Source of the DNA: Cyclospora cayetanensis | Taxonomy: Eukaryota; Apicomplexa; Conoidasida; Eucoccidiorida; Eimeriidae | NCBI RefSeq assembly: GCF_002999335.1 | Contig: NW_020312747.1 | Location: 1 to 64,000 of the forward strand | DNA: 64,000 nucleotides | Direction: 5' to 3' | Shown: piece after piece, positions 1 through 11,700 of the stretch | How the letters are laid out: the number at the start of each line of letters is the position of its first letter | Numbering within the stretch: the first letter of the stretch is position 1 | The notes under the pieces: model-generated | What the model was told of the DNA's origin: nothing | The model's input: the letters and a program-made list of their open reading frames with translations, nothing else | The model's database searches: none | Translations under genes and position numbers: made by a program

Positions 1-637
1 TCTTCTTCTCCATTCTTCCCTCTTCTTCTCCATTCTTCCCTCTTCTTCTCCATTCTTCCCTCTTCTTCTCCATTCTTCCTTCTTCTTCTCCATTCTTCCC
101 TCTTCTTCTCCATTCTTCCCTCTTCTTCTCCATTCTTCCCTCTTCTTCTCCATTCTTCCCTCTTCTTCTCCATTCTTCCTTCTTCTTCTCCGTTCTTCCT
201 TCTTCTTCTCCATTCTTCCCTCTTCTTCTCCATTCTTCCCTCTTCTTCTCCATTCTTCCTTCTTCTTCTGCATTCTTCCTTCTTCTTCTCCATTCTTCCC
301 TCTTCTTCTCCATTCTTCCCTCTTCTTCTGCATTCTTCCTTCTTCTTCTCCATTCTTCCTTCTTCTTCTCCATTCTTCCCTCTTCTTCTCCATTCTTCCC
401 TCTTCTTCTGCATTCTTCCCTCTTCTTCTCCATTCTTCCCTCTTCTTCTCCATTCTTCCTTCTTCTTCTCCGTTCTTCCTTCTTCTTCTCCATTCTTCCC
501 TCTTCTTCTCCATTCTTCCCTCTTCTTCTCCATTCATCCCTCTTCTTCTCCATTCTTCCCTCTTCTTCTCCGTTCTTCCTTCTTCTTCTCCATTCTTCCC
601 TCTTCTTCTCCATTCTTCCCTCTTCTTCTCCATTCCT
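1..637. repeat. 20-bp polypyrimidine minisatellite
   Basis: About 32 head-to-tail copies of TCTTCTTCTCCATTCTTCCC fill the left edge. Variants differ mainly at the last base (C or T) and at the CCA triplet (CCG, GCA). The strand is almost pure pyrimidine apart from one A or G per unit. The array probably runs beyond the window. It lies upstream of the first recognisable exon of the TAF1-like gene, so it is intronic or 5' flanking. Confidence 0.95.
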
Positions 638-785
638 TCTTCATGCCTCCCCTCTTCTCCCCCCCACGACGTGCTTTTAATCAGCCACTCTGTGCGTTTC
701 GTTTGATGCGACTTGATACAGGCACAGCCATGCTCCTAATGCCTCACAAAACTCGCCGCTTGCCCTTCCCTGTGGGGAGTCGCAG

Positions 786-3700
786 GTGTTGCTACAGCGC
801 GAGCAGGGGATCCGCTTCTTGTCTTTGCTGCTCGCATGTCGTCCAGTTCTGCATGTTCTCCAGCAGTCTTCCCCAGCAGTCTTTCCCCTCGTTCCTGCCT
901 CGCGGCAGCTGCACAACCCGCGACTGTTGGTGCGCAAAGATGCAGCCTGCATTGCAAGTCACCCCTTCCCAGCAACAGTGCAGCATGTGACCTCTGATGC
1001 TTCGGCTCTTGTCGCTGCAATCGACAAGAGCCGAAGCACTAGCAGCAGCGGCGAGAAGGGACTGGTGTATCAGTGGGGAGAGGTGTGGCTAATGAAGCGG
1101 CAACACCAACGGGCGCTGTACAGACAGCGCGAACGGCTGTTGCGCTGCTTCTTCTTGGACCTGAACGACAGTTCGGCGGCTTTTGCACTGCCTATCGAGG
1201 TGAGCTTTGCATGCACACTTGCTAGCACGAGTTGTGCTGTGCTGAAGCAGCAGCTCTCGCTTTAAAGGGAGGCTTTGGACCCTTGTTTTGGAGCAGAAGG
1301 ATAAGGAGAGAAGGAGATAAGCAGAGAAGGAGATAAGGATAAGAATACGATAAGGATAGGCCTTACAGCATATGAGGCGGATGCAGCCGTGCTGTTTCTT
1401 TGCAGGCTGGCATTGACGAGAGCGACGAACCAACAGGTGTTGGTGCTGCTCTGTCAGGAGCTTCTGCGGCTTGCATCAGCAGTGCTGAGAAAGCGGGAGG
1501 AGTGAGTGGCAGCAGCAGCAGCAGCAGCAGTGCAGGGGCGCTTCCCCCCATCCCCACTCCTTCACATCCAACTGTCGCTTCAGCAGCATCCGCAGCAGCA
1601 GCAAACTCTGCGCAAGGGCCTAGCCGTGCGCAGCTGCAGAAAATGCGAAGACGCGCAAAGCAGGAAGTGCTCAAGATCGACAAGCAACGCAGAATTGAAC
1701 TTGTCAAACAAGGCAAAAGTGCTTACGAGTTGAGGGCACTTGCAGCCGCAGAGGTACGTCTTGATACAAAGTTGCATGCAAAGTTGCATGCACCTTTGCA
1801 TGCATCACCGCTCTAGATGCTGCTCCCGAATCCGCTGCAGCTGCTTTTGGGGTGTCGTGCCCTTTAAGTCGTGGCTTTCAAGTCGCTTCGGAGATGCGCT
1901 TGCAGCAGCAGCAGCAGCAATAGAGTTTTGCGTTGCAGTAGCAGTGTTCATAGCAGTAGTACAGCAGCAATAGTGTTTGTTGCAGTAGCAGTAGTGTTTG
2001 TAGCAGGAATACAGCATCCATACTGTTCGTAGCAGTAATACAGCAGCCATACTGTTTGTTGCAGAAATGCCCCCAACAATTTCCTGTGTGGTGTTTTTCA
2101 AGGATGTTCATGGCTGCGCTGCACCTGCTCCTTCCCTCCTCTTTCTACCTCCCTTCTCTCTTTCCTCATCCTCTCTTCCTATCTCCCTCTTTTCTTTCCT
2201 CTTTCTTTTTCAATCTCCCTTCTCGCTTTCTTCAATGGTGGATCTGGCGTAGTCTCTGTGGCGGTGTGAGCCGCTGCATGCCTTGAGTCTCTTGCTTAGA
2301 GGGCTGTCACTTGTGTAGCAGCAGCAGCACGCGCTCTACCGCCTTCGCGAGATGCACTGTTTTGCTGCTACTGTCTGTCTGTCTATCCGTCTGTGCAGGA
2401 GCTGAGTCGCGAGTTCAGAATGCGCACGCCGCTGCAGGAGTTTCTGCTGACAGCGGCGGAGTATGGAGGCGGAAGGCAGCGAGAGTTGCTGCAGCGTTTG
2501 AATGTTTCATTCGACGCGGATTTCGTGAAGCGGCAGATACACCAGAGAGAGCATGGACAAGCCGCAAGAGGTACAAAACACAGTCGTAACAAAATGTGTG
2601 TCAGCAGCGGAATTTTAACGGGAAAAGAGGGGGATTTTTATGAAAGGAGAGGTTGTGCGGATGCACTTTGCTGAAAAGAGGCCTTGTGCGGAGTGATTGC
2701 ATCGTTCTCGCCTCGCGGCAAGACTGCGCCTTCTCATGCATAGATTCCTCAGTCTGCCTCCTCTTACTGCGTACAAATTCTTTGCGGCTACTGCAGGAGG
2801 AGCTCCGCTGCTGCACGTGAAGGCAGCACTTCAGCTGTATGGTGTCTCGCCTGTAGCTGGTCGAAGAGCGCGAGTGGCAATGCTGAGATTTCACAGGCCT
2901 GATATTCGTTCCAGCTTTGCAAATCCAACTTCGCGCAAACGGGGAGGCGTATCTGCTGCAGAGAAGCCTTGGATTGTGCTGTACGCTCGTTCACCTTTCT
3001 TTCTCTCTCGCTTGCTTGCTCGATGTCTCTCTCTCTCTCTTGCGTTGCTGTTCGAAACAAGCTCAAAAATCTCACTCCCCGTTGTATGCATCCTTCGATG
3101 CATACAACGCAACAAGCTCTGTGGTGCTTCGAGAGAGGCCTCTCCTTCCTACAGTTTGCTGTCGGAAAAATACACCCACCCCCCCGTTTACTCCTCTCCT
3201 CTTCTCCTCTCCTCTCTTCACATTCATCTAGTCCTCTACTTCTCTTTTTACCTTCGTCTAGTTCTCTGCTTCTCTTCATACATTCGTCTAGTCCTCTTCT
3301 TCTCTTTTTACATTCGTCTGGTCCTCTACTTCTCTCTTCACATTCATCTAGTCCTCTACTCTTCTCTTCGTACATTCGTCTAGTCTTCCACTTCTCTTTT
3401 TACATTCGTCTAGTTCTCTTCTTCTCTTTTTACATTCATCTAGTCCTCTACTTCTCTTTTTACATTCGTCTAGTTTTCTGCTTCTCTTTGTTTTCTACCC
3501 CCGTCTACTCCTCCCCTCTGCTTCTCTTTTTCTTACCTCCTCTACTCGTCTCCTTTTTTTGAGTCGTAGACGGCTGCACCTCCTGCCTTCGTCCCCGCTG
3601 CTTCCGCTAGATCCTCCCCTTTTTCATTAAGCCTTTCTCGCGCGGTGAAAGCGCCGGAGGCTACTGCGGGCTCTATGTCTCCTTCCTCCATGTCGTGTCT

Positions 3701-4845
3701 CATGAGCCTGAGAGAGAGAGAGAGTCACTGCCGCATTCACTCTCTCTCTCTCTCACGACGTTCGCTGTCTCGCCACAAGCATCCACGCATTTTCCTGGCA
3801 CTCACGCGTGCAAACATAAATATATATATGCTATATATGTATAATATATATGTATACATATATATGCATATATGCATATATGCATGTATCTCCCTCCTCT
3901 TCATCCGTTTCTTCCCTTCTGTTTTCAGTCCCCCCGTTGGCAGCGAAGTCTTGCGTCGAAATTCGGATGCCTCTTTCGTGGGAGCAGGAGATACAGTCGA
4001 CTTTGAGAGCACTGTAGCAGGCAGCATGCCTTCTCAGGGGGTTATGGGGGATTCTCACCCCTCTTTGTGCTTTTATTCTCCAAAGGATCTCACGCTGAGC
4101 GACGACTGCCCTTTTGTAGTCCTCGAGCACACAGAGCAGCAACCCTTCATCGTTAACAACCCAGGAATGTCTTTACGTGTTACTCGATACGTTCGACCCC
4201 TCTCAGCACCACTTCAGGGGTCTGCCGCCAGCGCACAGCCTCAAATCAAAGCGGAGAGAATTCGAGCAGAAGAGGAACGGCTGCAGGTATTACCCCACAC
4301 ACACTTACACACACACACACTTACACAGACACACTTACACAGACACACTTACACATACACACACACACACTTACACACACACTTTCAACCCCTTTCAATA
4401 GGCCCCTCCTTAAAGGCAGCTTTCACGCGATATCGACTCGTTTCTCCTGCCCTTTTATATACACATATCCATGTATGTGTATGTATATATTACAGATATA
4501 TATATATATTTATATATGCATATATATATTGTATATATTTTTAATGTATAGTTAGCTCGTTAGTGCTCTTTTTCGCGCATGCTGCATGCATCTCGCTGCA
4601 GGGCTCATTGGGTACTTTTGGAGATTTACGCCTCGTGGAACAAAATGAGAAGCCTCCAAGTCTCTTTGGAACGGATATTCCGCTAGAAAGGGGTGTGTGT
4701 GTTGGGCGACTGAGAGTGTCTGGCTGCCTCCTTTCTTCGCTTCTGCAGCGACTGGGGGGAGCAAGACGTCTGGCCGCTGCAGATGAGGCTCTACGAGGCA
4801 CTATGTATATATTCCATGACTTTTGCCGTCATGCAGCTCTGTTAC

Positions 4846-4899
<54 letters not shown>

Positions 4900-7800
4900 C
4901 GCGTAGTGTTGTCTGTTCTGTGTAAGCCTATTTAAGTGCTGCTCCCCACCCCCGCACATACACCCCTTCGCTGATGACGCGCGAGGCGAGTGTTGGCTCC
5001 TTCGGACGATTGCCGCCTATTGTTGTTATTGTTATCGTTGTCATTGTTGTTGTTAGTATTGTTATTGTTGTTGTTGTTAATTTCGTTATTGTAATTGGTA
5101 TTGTTGTTATTGTTATCGTTGTTATTATTGTTATTATTGTTGTTGCTATTGCTGCTGCTGCGATGTATGTATGTATGTATGGGTGTATGTATGTGTGAGG
5201 GTGCCTCAGGTGAGGGCCAGGCTGTCGTGGAGTGCTCTTTGTTTTCTGCTCTCGTCTTTCCTCATCCGCAGAATCCACAGTTTCCTCCTGGGCCAGAAGG
5301 GCGCTTTAATGATCCTCGGAGAGGCGACTTCCTCCTTATCCGCAGACGGCACAAAGACGGGTGGAGGGTGAGTTGTTTGCATGCGCAGCAGCGCAGCTTG
5401 TCTAGAGGAGGAAGGGGAGAGGGAGGAGCGAGCCGCATGCTGTCTTATGCTGCTGCTGAATTACCTGTATTTCCGTGACGGCAGCATTTTAGCCTAGTAG
5501 CGATTGCCACTGCGTATTTTTCTGTGCGCGGATGCTACACGTGGGTAGGGCCGTTTAGCTTGCATGTTGAGTGCTGCTGCGGTGCTTTGCCAGCTCCGTA
5601 AAACGCAGTGTATGTATATATATGTATATGTGTGTCTGTATATTTGTTGGAGAAGGATCGGCAGCAGTGGGGGTGCTCTGTAGATGCAGGATTTCAGCCC
5701 GCCTACAGCGCTCTGCCTTGGGCAGGATTACTCTGTATGAGGGTTGCTAGTCGATATTTGTTTGCATTTCACTGCTCTCGAAATGACGTTTTTTGGATAC
5801 GCTGCTTCGTGCATTTTCGACCTCAGCACTACCTTCGACCAATGGTATTCTCTGCCGAAGCGGTAGCAGCCTACCCGTCGTGCTTCAGCAGCAGCAACAG
5901 CAGCAGCAGCAGGCTGACGCTTCTGGGAAGTACGGAGAACTGCTGCATCTACACCGTTGGACAGCTGCAGCCGAAAGTGGAGGTTCCTGCGCCGCAATCA
6001 AAAAAGCTGCTAGACGAACGAAAGCTTCAGTCAAAAGCTTGGGCGCTCAGGTAGCGTTGCACATTCCCAGAAAAAGCTGTATGCAGCTCAGCTCGCTGCA
6101 GTGTGTGTACATCAGAAAAGGACGGCCTACATAAATATAGACATAGAGTGAGAGAGAGAGAGAGAGAAAGACAGAGAAAGAGAAAAATAGAGAAAACAGA
6201 GAAAGAGAGAGAGCTCTCGCAGTGGCATGTTTGGGGTGTACTTGCATTGCCGCTTATGGGAAGGAGGGGCATGGGGGGAGACGCTATCTCCAGAAACAAG
6301 AAAAGGCGGATTTTCTCGCAGAGGCAGCAAAACTTGAACACTTGGAGATTGCATCGCCGCATACGGAGCCAATGAGAGCGAACATGGCAGTTTGAGAGTG
6401 AACTATATTTATGCTTTTCCTGGTTCTAGAGGGATATGGGGAGAAGGCGGGAGGGGGGTTAAGCTCTTTCCGGATGCATAGCGTCAGTGTAATCTCGAAA
6501 TGAAATGCTGCTGCTTCTCAGTCTTTTTCAGTTGCAGTTGCGAGGATCTGTATGTTGTTCCTCTCTCTGTGTGTTGTTCTCTGTAGTTTTCTCTCTCTTT
6601 TTCTCTTTTCTCGATATCTCTCTTTTCTCTCTTTAATTCTTCTTCTCTCTTTGATTCTCTTTTCTCTCTACCTGTCCTCCTTTCTCTCTCTTGATTTCTC
6701 TTTTCCCTCTCGATTTCTCTTTTCTCTCTCGATTTTCTCTCCCCCTATATTTCTCTTTTCTCTCTCTGTTTCTCTTTTCTCTCTGTATTTCTCTTTTCTC
6801 TCTGTATTTCTCTTCGCTCTTCCTATGGCTTTCTTCTCTCTCTATTCCTCTATGCTCTCTATATTGCACTCCTTTCTGTATTTCTCTTTTCTCGCTATAT
6901 TGCACTCCTTTCTGCATTTCTCTTTTCTCTCTATATTTTTCTTTTCTCTCTTCCTATTTCTCTTTTCTGTCTCTCTATATTTCCCTCGTCCTTTGTATTT
7001 TTTCCCTTTTATTTTTATTTGCTTCTCTCACTTTTTCTCCGCTGCGTCACTTGGCATTTCCTCTGTAAAGGTCGTTGCATCGCTCCGCTGCAGCGGTAGC
7101 GGTTCATGGGTGGCTTGTGGGCATGCGCTTTTTCTGCGTGTTTTGTGTGTGTGTGTGTTACTTTATATGCGCCTTGCAGGTACGTTCGTGAGACGGGAGT
7201 CATGGAGTTGAAGCGTGTCAAGGAGTTGATGAAATCTCGTTTTTGTCCCCCAGTGATAGAGAAGGAAGTGGCTCAGCTACTCAAGCAGCTGTCTCCCATT
7301 GCTCCCCACCGTTTGCCAGTTCTTCCAGAGTCATCGATTACTTCTATCATCTCTCCAGAAGCTGTGTGTGCCTTGGAGAGTTCCCATGCCGCCTGGTATC
7401 GCCTTCGCGCAGTAGGCATCGTCTCCCTGACAACCCCCGACGGGCTCAGTAGCGCATGCGCATTCGTGGAGGCGGAAGAGCGAAAGCAGCAGCAAGCAGC
7501 AGCTGCTGCACGTCGACGGCTCAGGCAGCTGCAGCTGCAGCAGCAGCAGCGGCGAGAAGCTCTTGGCCTCTCAAACGCTGGAGTAGCGGAGGCAGCTGCG
7601 GCGGAAAAGCAGCAGCTGCAGCAGCTTTTCATGCAGTTCTCAAACAGCAGAGCTGGTCGCCGTTACTCTCCGCTCATCCGTTTTATCGAGGAACTGCTTC
7701 TCTCCGTGCCGTGGCAAACAACGAAGGAATGTCGAGAAGTGCTGCAAAACAAAGGCTCGGCTCAATTTCTGCTGACTGGCTTTGGAGATCCCTCCTGCGG

Positions 7801-8699
7801 GAGGGGAGAAGGCATCACTCTCTTGAAGCGCGGCAGCAGGATTCGCAACAGCAACAATCCTCTCGCAGTGCAACAAGCGACTCGGAGGCAAGCGGCAGGT
7901 GGCATTGCGGGCACAGTCGATGATCTTCGGAAACTTGGAATGATGGAGTTAAGGGCGAGACTGCTCCAGTATGGGCTCAGCGACGCAGTCATTAGAACAC
8001 TTCCGAGGTAAATATTAACGGCACCAAATGCGAAGATCACGGATTACGTGCATGGGTATGCATGCGTGACTCGCTCCTCTCAGTCTGCGAGAGCCTGCTC
8101 CAAAGAAAGCTCGCAAGACGCTTGGCAGCAAAGGCTATTTCCACAGCCTCTCCTGTTTCTGCTGCTCCGCATGCAAAGGCGTCTTGCGGGCTGTGCCATG
8201 CGTCAGACTAGACGGAAGTTGCCTTTCTAGCCAGTCCTCTCTCCTTCTTTTAGTCCTTCGAGCAGCCTTTTCTCATGTCTTCTCTCTTAAACCTTGCCGC
8301 ACGCGGCAAACTGTGATCGCACTGTCGCTTTCTGAAGCTCAGATGCTCTGCTGTCTTCGCACTTCTATGTCTGCTGGTGTTGCTTCTGCTGCTGCTGCTT
8401 CTTCTGCCCGCATGCTATGCATGCATGCAACAATAAAGCCCGCGATTTTTTTCGATCCTCTGTGTCTGCTGCTGCTTCTTCTTCTCCCATGCTATGCATG
8501 CGTGCAACAATAAAGCCGCGTTTGCTTTATCGATCCTCTGTGTCTGCTGCTGCTTCTTCTTCTCGCATGCTATCCATGCGTGCAACAACAAAGCCGCTTT
8601 GTTCTTTCGATCATCTATGTCTGCTGCTGCTGCTTCTCTTTCTCGCATGCTATCCATGCGTGCAACAATAAAGCCCGCGATTTTTTCGATCATCTGCTT

Positions 8700-8730
<31 letters not shown>

Positions 8731-11700
8731 TTCTTTTTCTCGCATGCATGCATGCATGCAACAAATAACGCTACGTTTTTTTTCGATCATCTGCTTCTGC
8801 TGTTGCTTCTGCTGCTGCGCATAGATGGGATCAAGTTGCGCTTGTTCGCCAATATCGCGACGGATTTGGTGCTGAGGAAAGCAGCGGCAAGGGAAATAGA
8901 GGAGCTGGAACGCGTCTTCCAGCAGAAGAGTATGAAGCAAAGCTGGCGAGCATCCTCAAGAGGCAGCAAGCTGCCCTCCGAGCTGATCTGCCCGTTGTTA
9001 CAGACACAGAAGATGAGATGCAGACTCCTCCTTTGCAGCTGCAGCAACTCACGGATGGTGCGAGTACTGCAGCAGCTGGACCAAACCCACACCAGCAGCT
9101 CGGAGCAGGCGAAGACGTCGCTGATGCGCTGTTTGCTGGGTGTGAGGATTCGGATCATGAGGTAACATTCGCTTTCGCATATGTGAAACTGCAGGTGTTT
9201 CGCAGTCGATTAGACGTGGGTGTCATCTGTTTTCCGCGACTTTCACGCTGTCAGACAATCTGAACGTACCGCGTCAACACACAGATGTGCACACAGATAT
9301 ATACACACAAATATACACAGACACGCATACACACAGATATATACACGCAAATATACACAGATACGCACACACACAGATATACACACACACACACAGAGGT
9401 ACACACAGATATATAGATACACATTCACACACATACACACACAGATACAGTGTTACACGTGCACACAGAAACACAAGAAGGAGGGGTCTTGAGCCAACGA
9501 CATACCCCCACTGAAGCCGTTTTAGAGCTTTTGGAAGCTATGCTTTCATCTCCTCTTGTACTGCCCAGCATTCGCCTTGTCCTTTGGGTTGGCTCCTTTC
9601 TCCTCCTCTCTTCTCCCCACCCACCCACCCCCCTATACACATACACACGCTTTCTCTCTCTTTCTCTTTCACTGCCTTTTGAATATATGTATGCATCCTT
9701 CCTCCGAGTCGTACAATCTCTCCACATTGCGCTTGACGAAGAACATTCACCCTATGGGGTCTGGCGACGCGTGCACCGCGTTCTACGGCTTTCAGCTCTC
9801 TGCGACTTGCACTTCGACTTGGTGGCTTTTTGTTGCAGCAAGCCGACGAGGCAGAATTAGAAATGCGAGAACTGCAGGTTCTTAGAGACCGTCAAGAAGC
9901 TCGCAGCCAGCGTCCCCTCACGCAGGAAGAACAACTGAGGGCAGAAGCGACGGTAAGCAACGCTCTCTTTGCGGCAAGCCGTGGAGGAGACTTTCCGAAG
10001 ATCTCTGTGTGGCGAAACATTAATTTGTTACCACCGTGTAAAGGAATCTACGCCAGCTATGTGCCCTCTGAAAGATCCAGTCTACTGCATCTCGGCTGTC
10101 GAAAATTCTTCTCGACGTATCGCCACACCAGGAGTTCAACACGGCCACTCCGCATGCCCCCCCCTCTCTGTTTAGAGGCTTCACAACGCTTCGGTTATAT
10201 CATTTTCTTCGATGTTTATGGATGTGTGTATGCGTATATGTATGTGTATATGTATGTATGTGTATGTGTATGTGTGTGTGTGTATGTATCTGTCTGCATT
10301 TTTGCGTTCGGTCTGTATGGCTGTGTGTTATGTGTGTTTGTCATATCGGTGTATGCTGTGTGTATGTATATCGTGAATACTCTGTATATATATGCCTGCA
10401 TTTTTGCGTTTGTTCTGTATGCCTGTATGGCTGTGTTATGTGTGTTTGTCATGTAGGTGTATGCTGTGTGTATGTATATCGTGAATACTCTGTGTGTATC
10501 TGTCTGCAATTTTGCGTTTGTTCTGTATGCCTGTATGGCTGTGTGTTATGTGTGTTTGTCATGTAGGTGTATGTTGTGTGTATGTATATCGTAAAAACTC
10601 TGTGTGTATCTGTCTGCATTTTTGCGTTTGTTCTGTATGGCTGTGTGTTCTGTGTGTTTGTCATGTAGGTGTATGTTGTGTGTATGTATATCGTAAATAC
10701 TCTGTATATATATGCCTGCATTTTTGCGTTTGTTCTGTATGCCTGTATGGCTGTGTGTTATGTGTGTTTGTCATGTAGGTGTATGTTGTGTGTCTATCTA
10801 TCTTGAATTCTCTGTATGTATATGTCTGCGTTTTTTCCTTTGTTCTGTTTGTTTTATGTGTGGGATGGTCGCTTGCTTTTTCCTGGCTGTGTAGGTGAGA
10901 GCTGTGCCGTGCCTGAGGTGGACACGGAAGAGACGGCAGCAAGTTGGAGATTCTTTTACGGCAGACCGTTGCATTTTGATCTACGGCGCTGAGAACATCA
11001 AGGCGTTCCTCGCGTGGAGAGATCAGCGACTTGAGAAGAAACGACAGGTCCGTTGCAGGCATTCGGAGAAGTTTTTTTGTTTTTTCCTGTCGCGCGGTTT
11101 AAGGAGGGTGTGTGGGTAGAGAGGGGAGTCTTTGCATTTTCCTCGAGTGTTCTCACTACGACGAACTTTCTTCATTATGTATTTCCGCTGTTTTTCTGCA
11201 GCACCAGATGAGCGCAGTGCACACCAAGGAGGCGCTTGCGGGGAAAAGGGTGTGTAGAGCTTGTGGAAGGCCAGGGCATATCGCCTCCAATGTGGTGAGC
11301 GAGGAAGCACTTCTGGAGTATAGCCGTGGGTAACAAAGGCAGCGTGGGAATGTTTTAAGCGTATGGTTACACACACACACTCGGCAAGTCAGAAACAGAG
11401 TGAAAGGAGAGAGTGATAGATGGAAAGTTTTGGAGAGAGTGAAGGGGAGAGAGAGAGATAGAGAGTTGGAGAGAGAGAGATAGAGAGTTGGAGAGAGAGA
11501 GATAGAGAGTTGGAGAGAGAGAGAGAGATAGAGAGTTGGAGATAGAGAGGGAGATAGAGATAGAGAGATAGAGATAGAGAGTTGGAGAGGATGATAGAGA
11601 GTGAGTGAGAGAGTGAAAGAGAGAGATAGAGAGAGAGAGTGATAGAAACTTGGAGAGAGTGAAGGAGAGTTGGCCACGGTGAAAGATAGAGATAGAGAGT

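Noticed and set aside
1..637. CRISPR-like regular repeat array
   Set aside because: Units are contiguous 20-mers without unique spacers, and the DNA is clearly eukaryotic.
2697..3562. Long overlapping open frames on both strands
   Set aside because: They are mostly translation of the 30-bp pyrimidine repeat; only 2797-2975 is supported as a TAF1 exon.
6552..7211. 219-codon Phe/Leu/Ser-rich frame resembling a membrane protein
   Set aside because: It is translation of a CTCTTTT array within an intron whose borders (6050/7180) join a split Arg codon exactly.
10200..10870. Cys/Val-rich and Thr/Tyr-rich repeat proteins on opposite strands
   Set aside because: Both come from the 108-bp tandem repeat; complementary open frames with matching periodicity indicate an intronic repeat.
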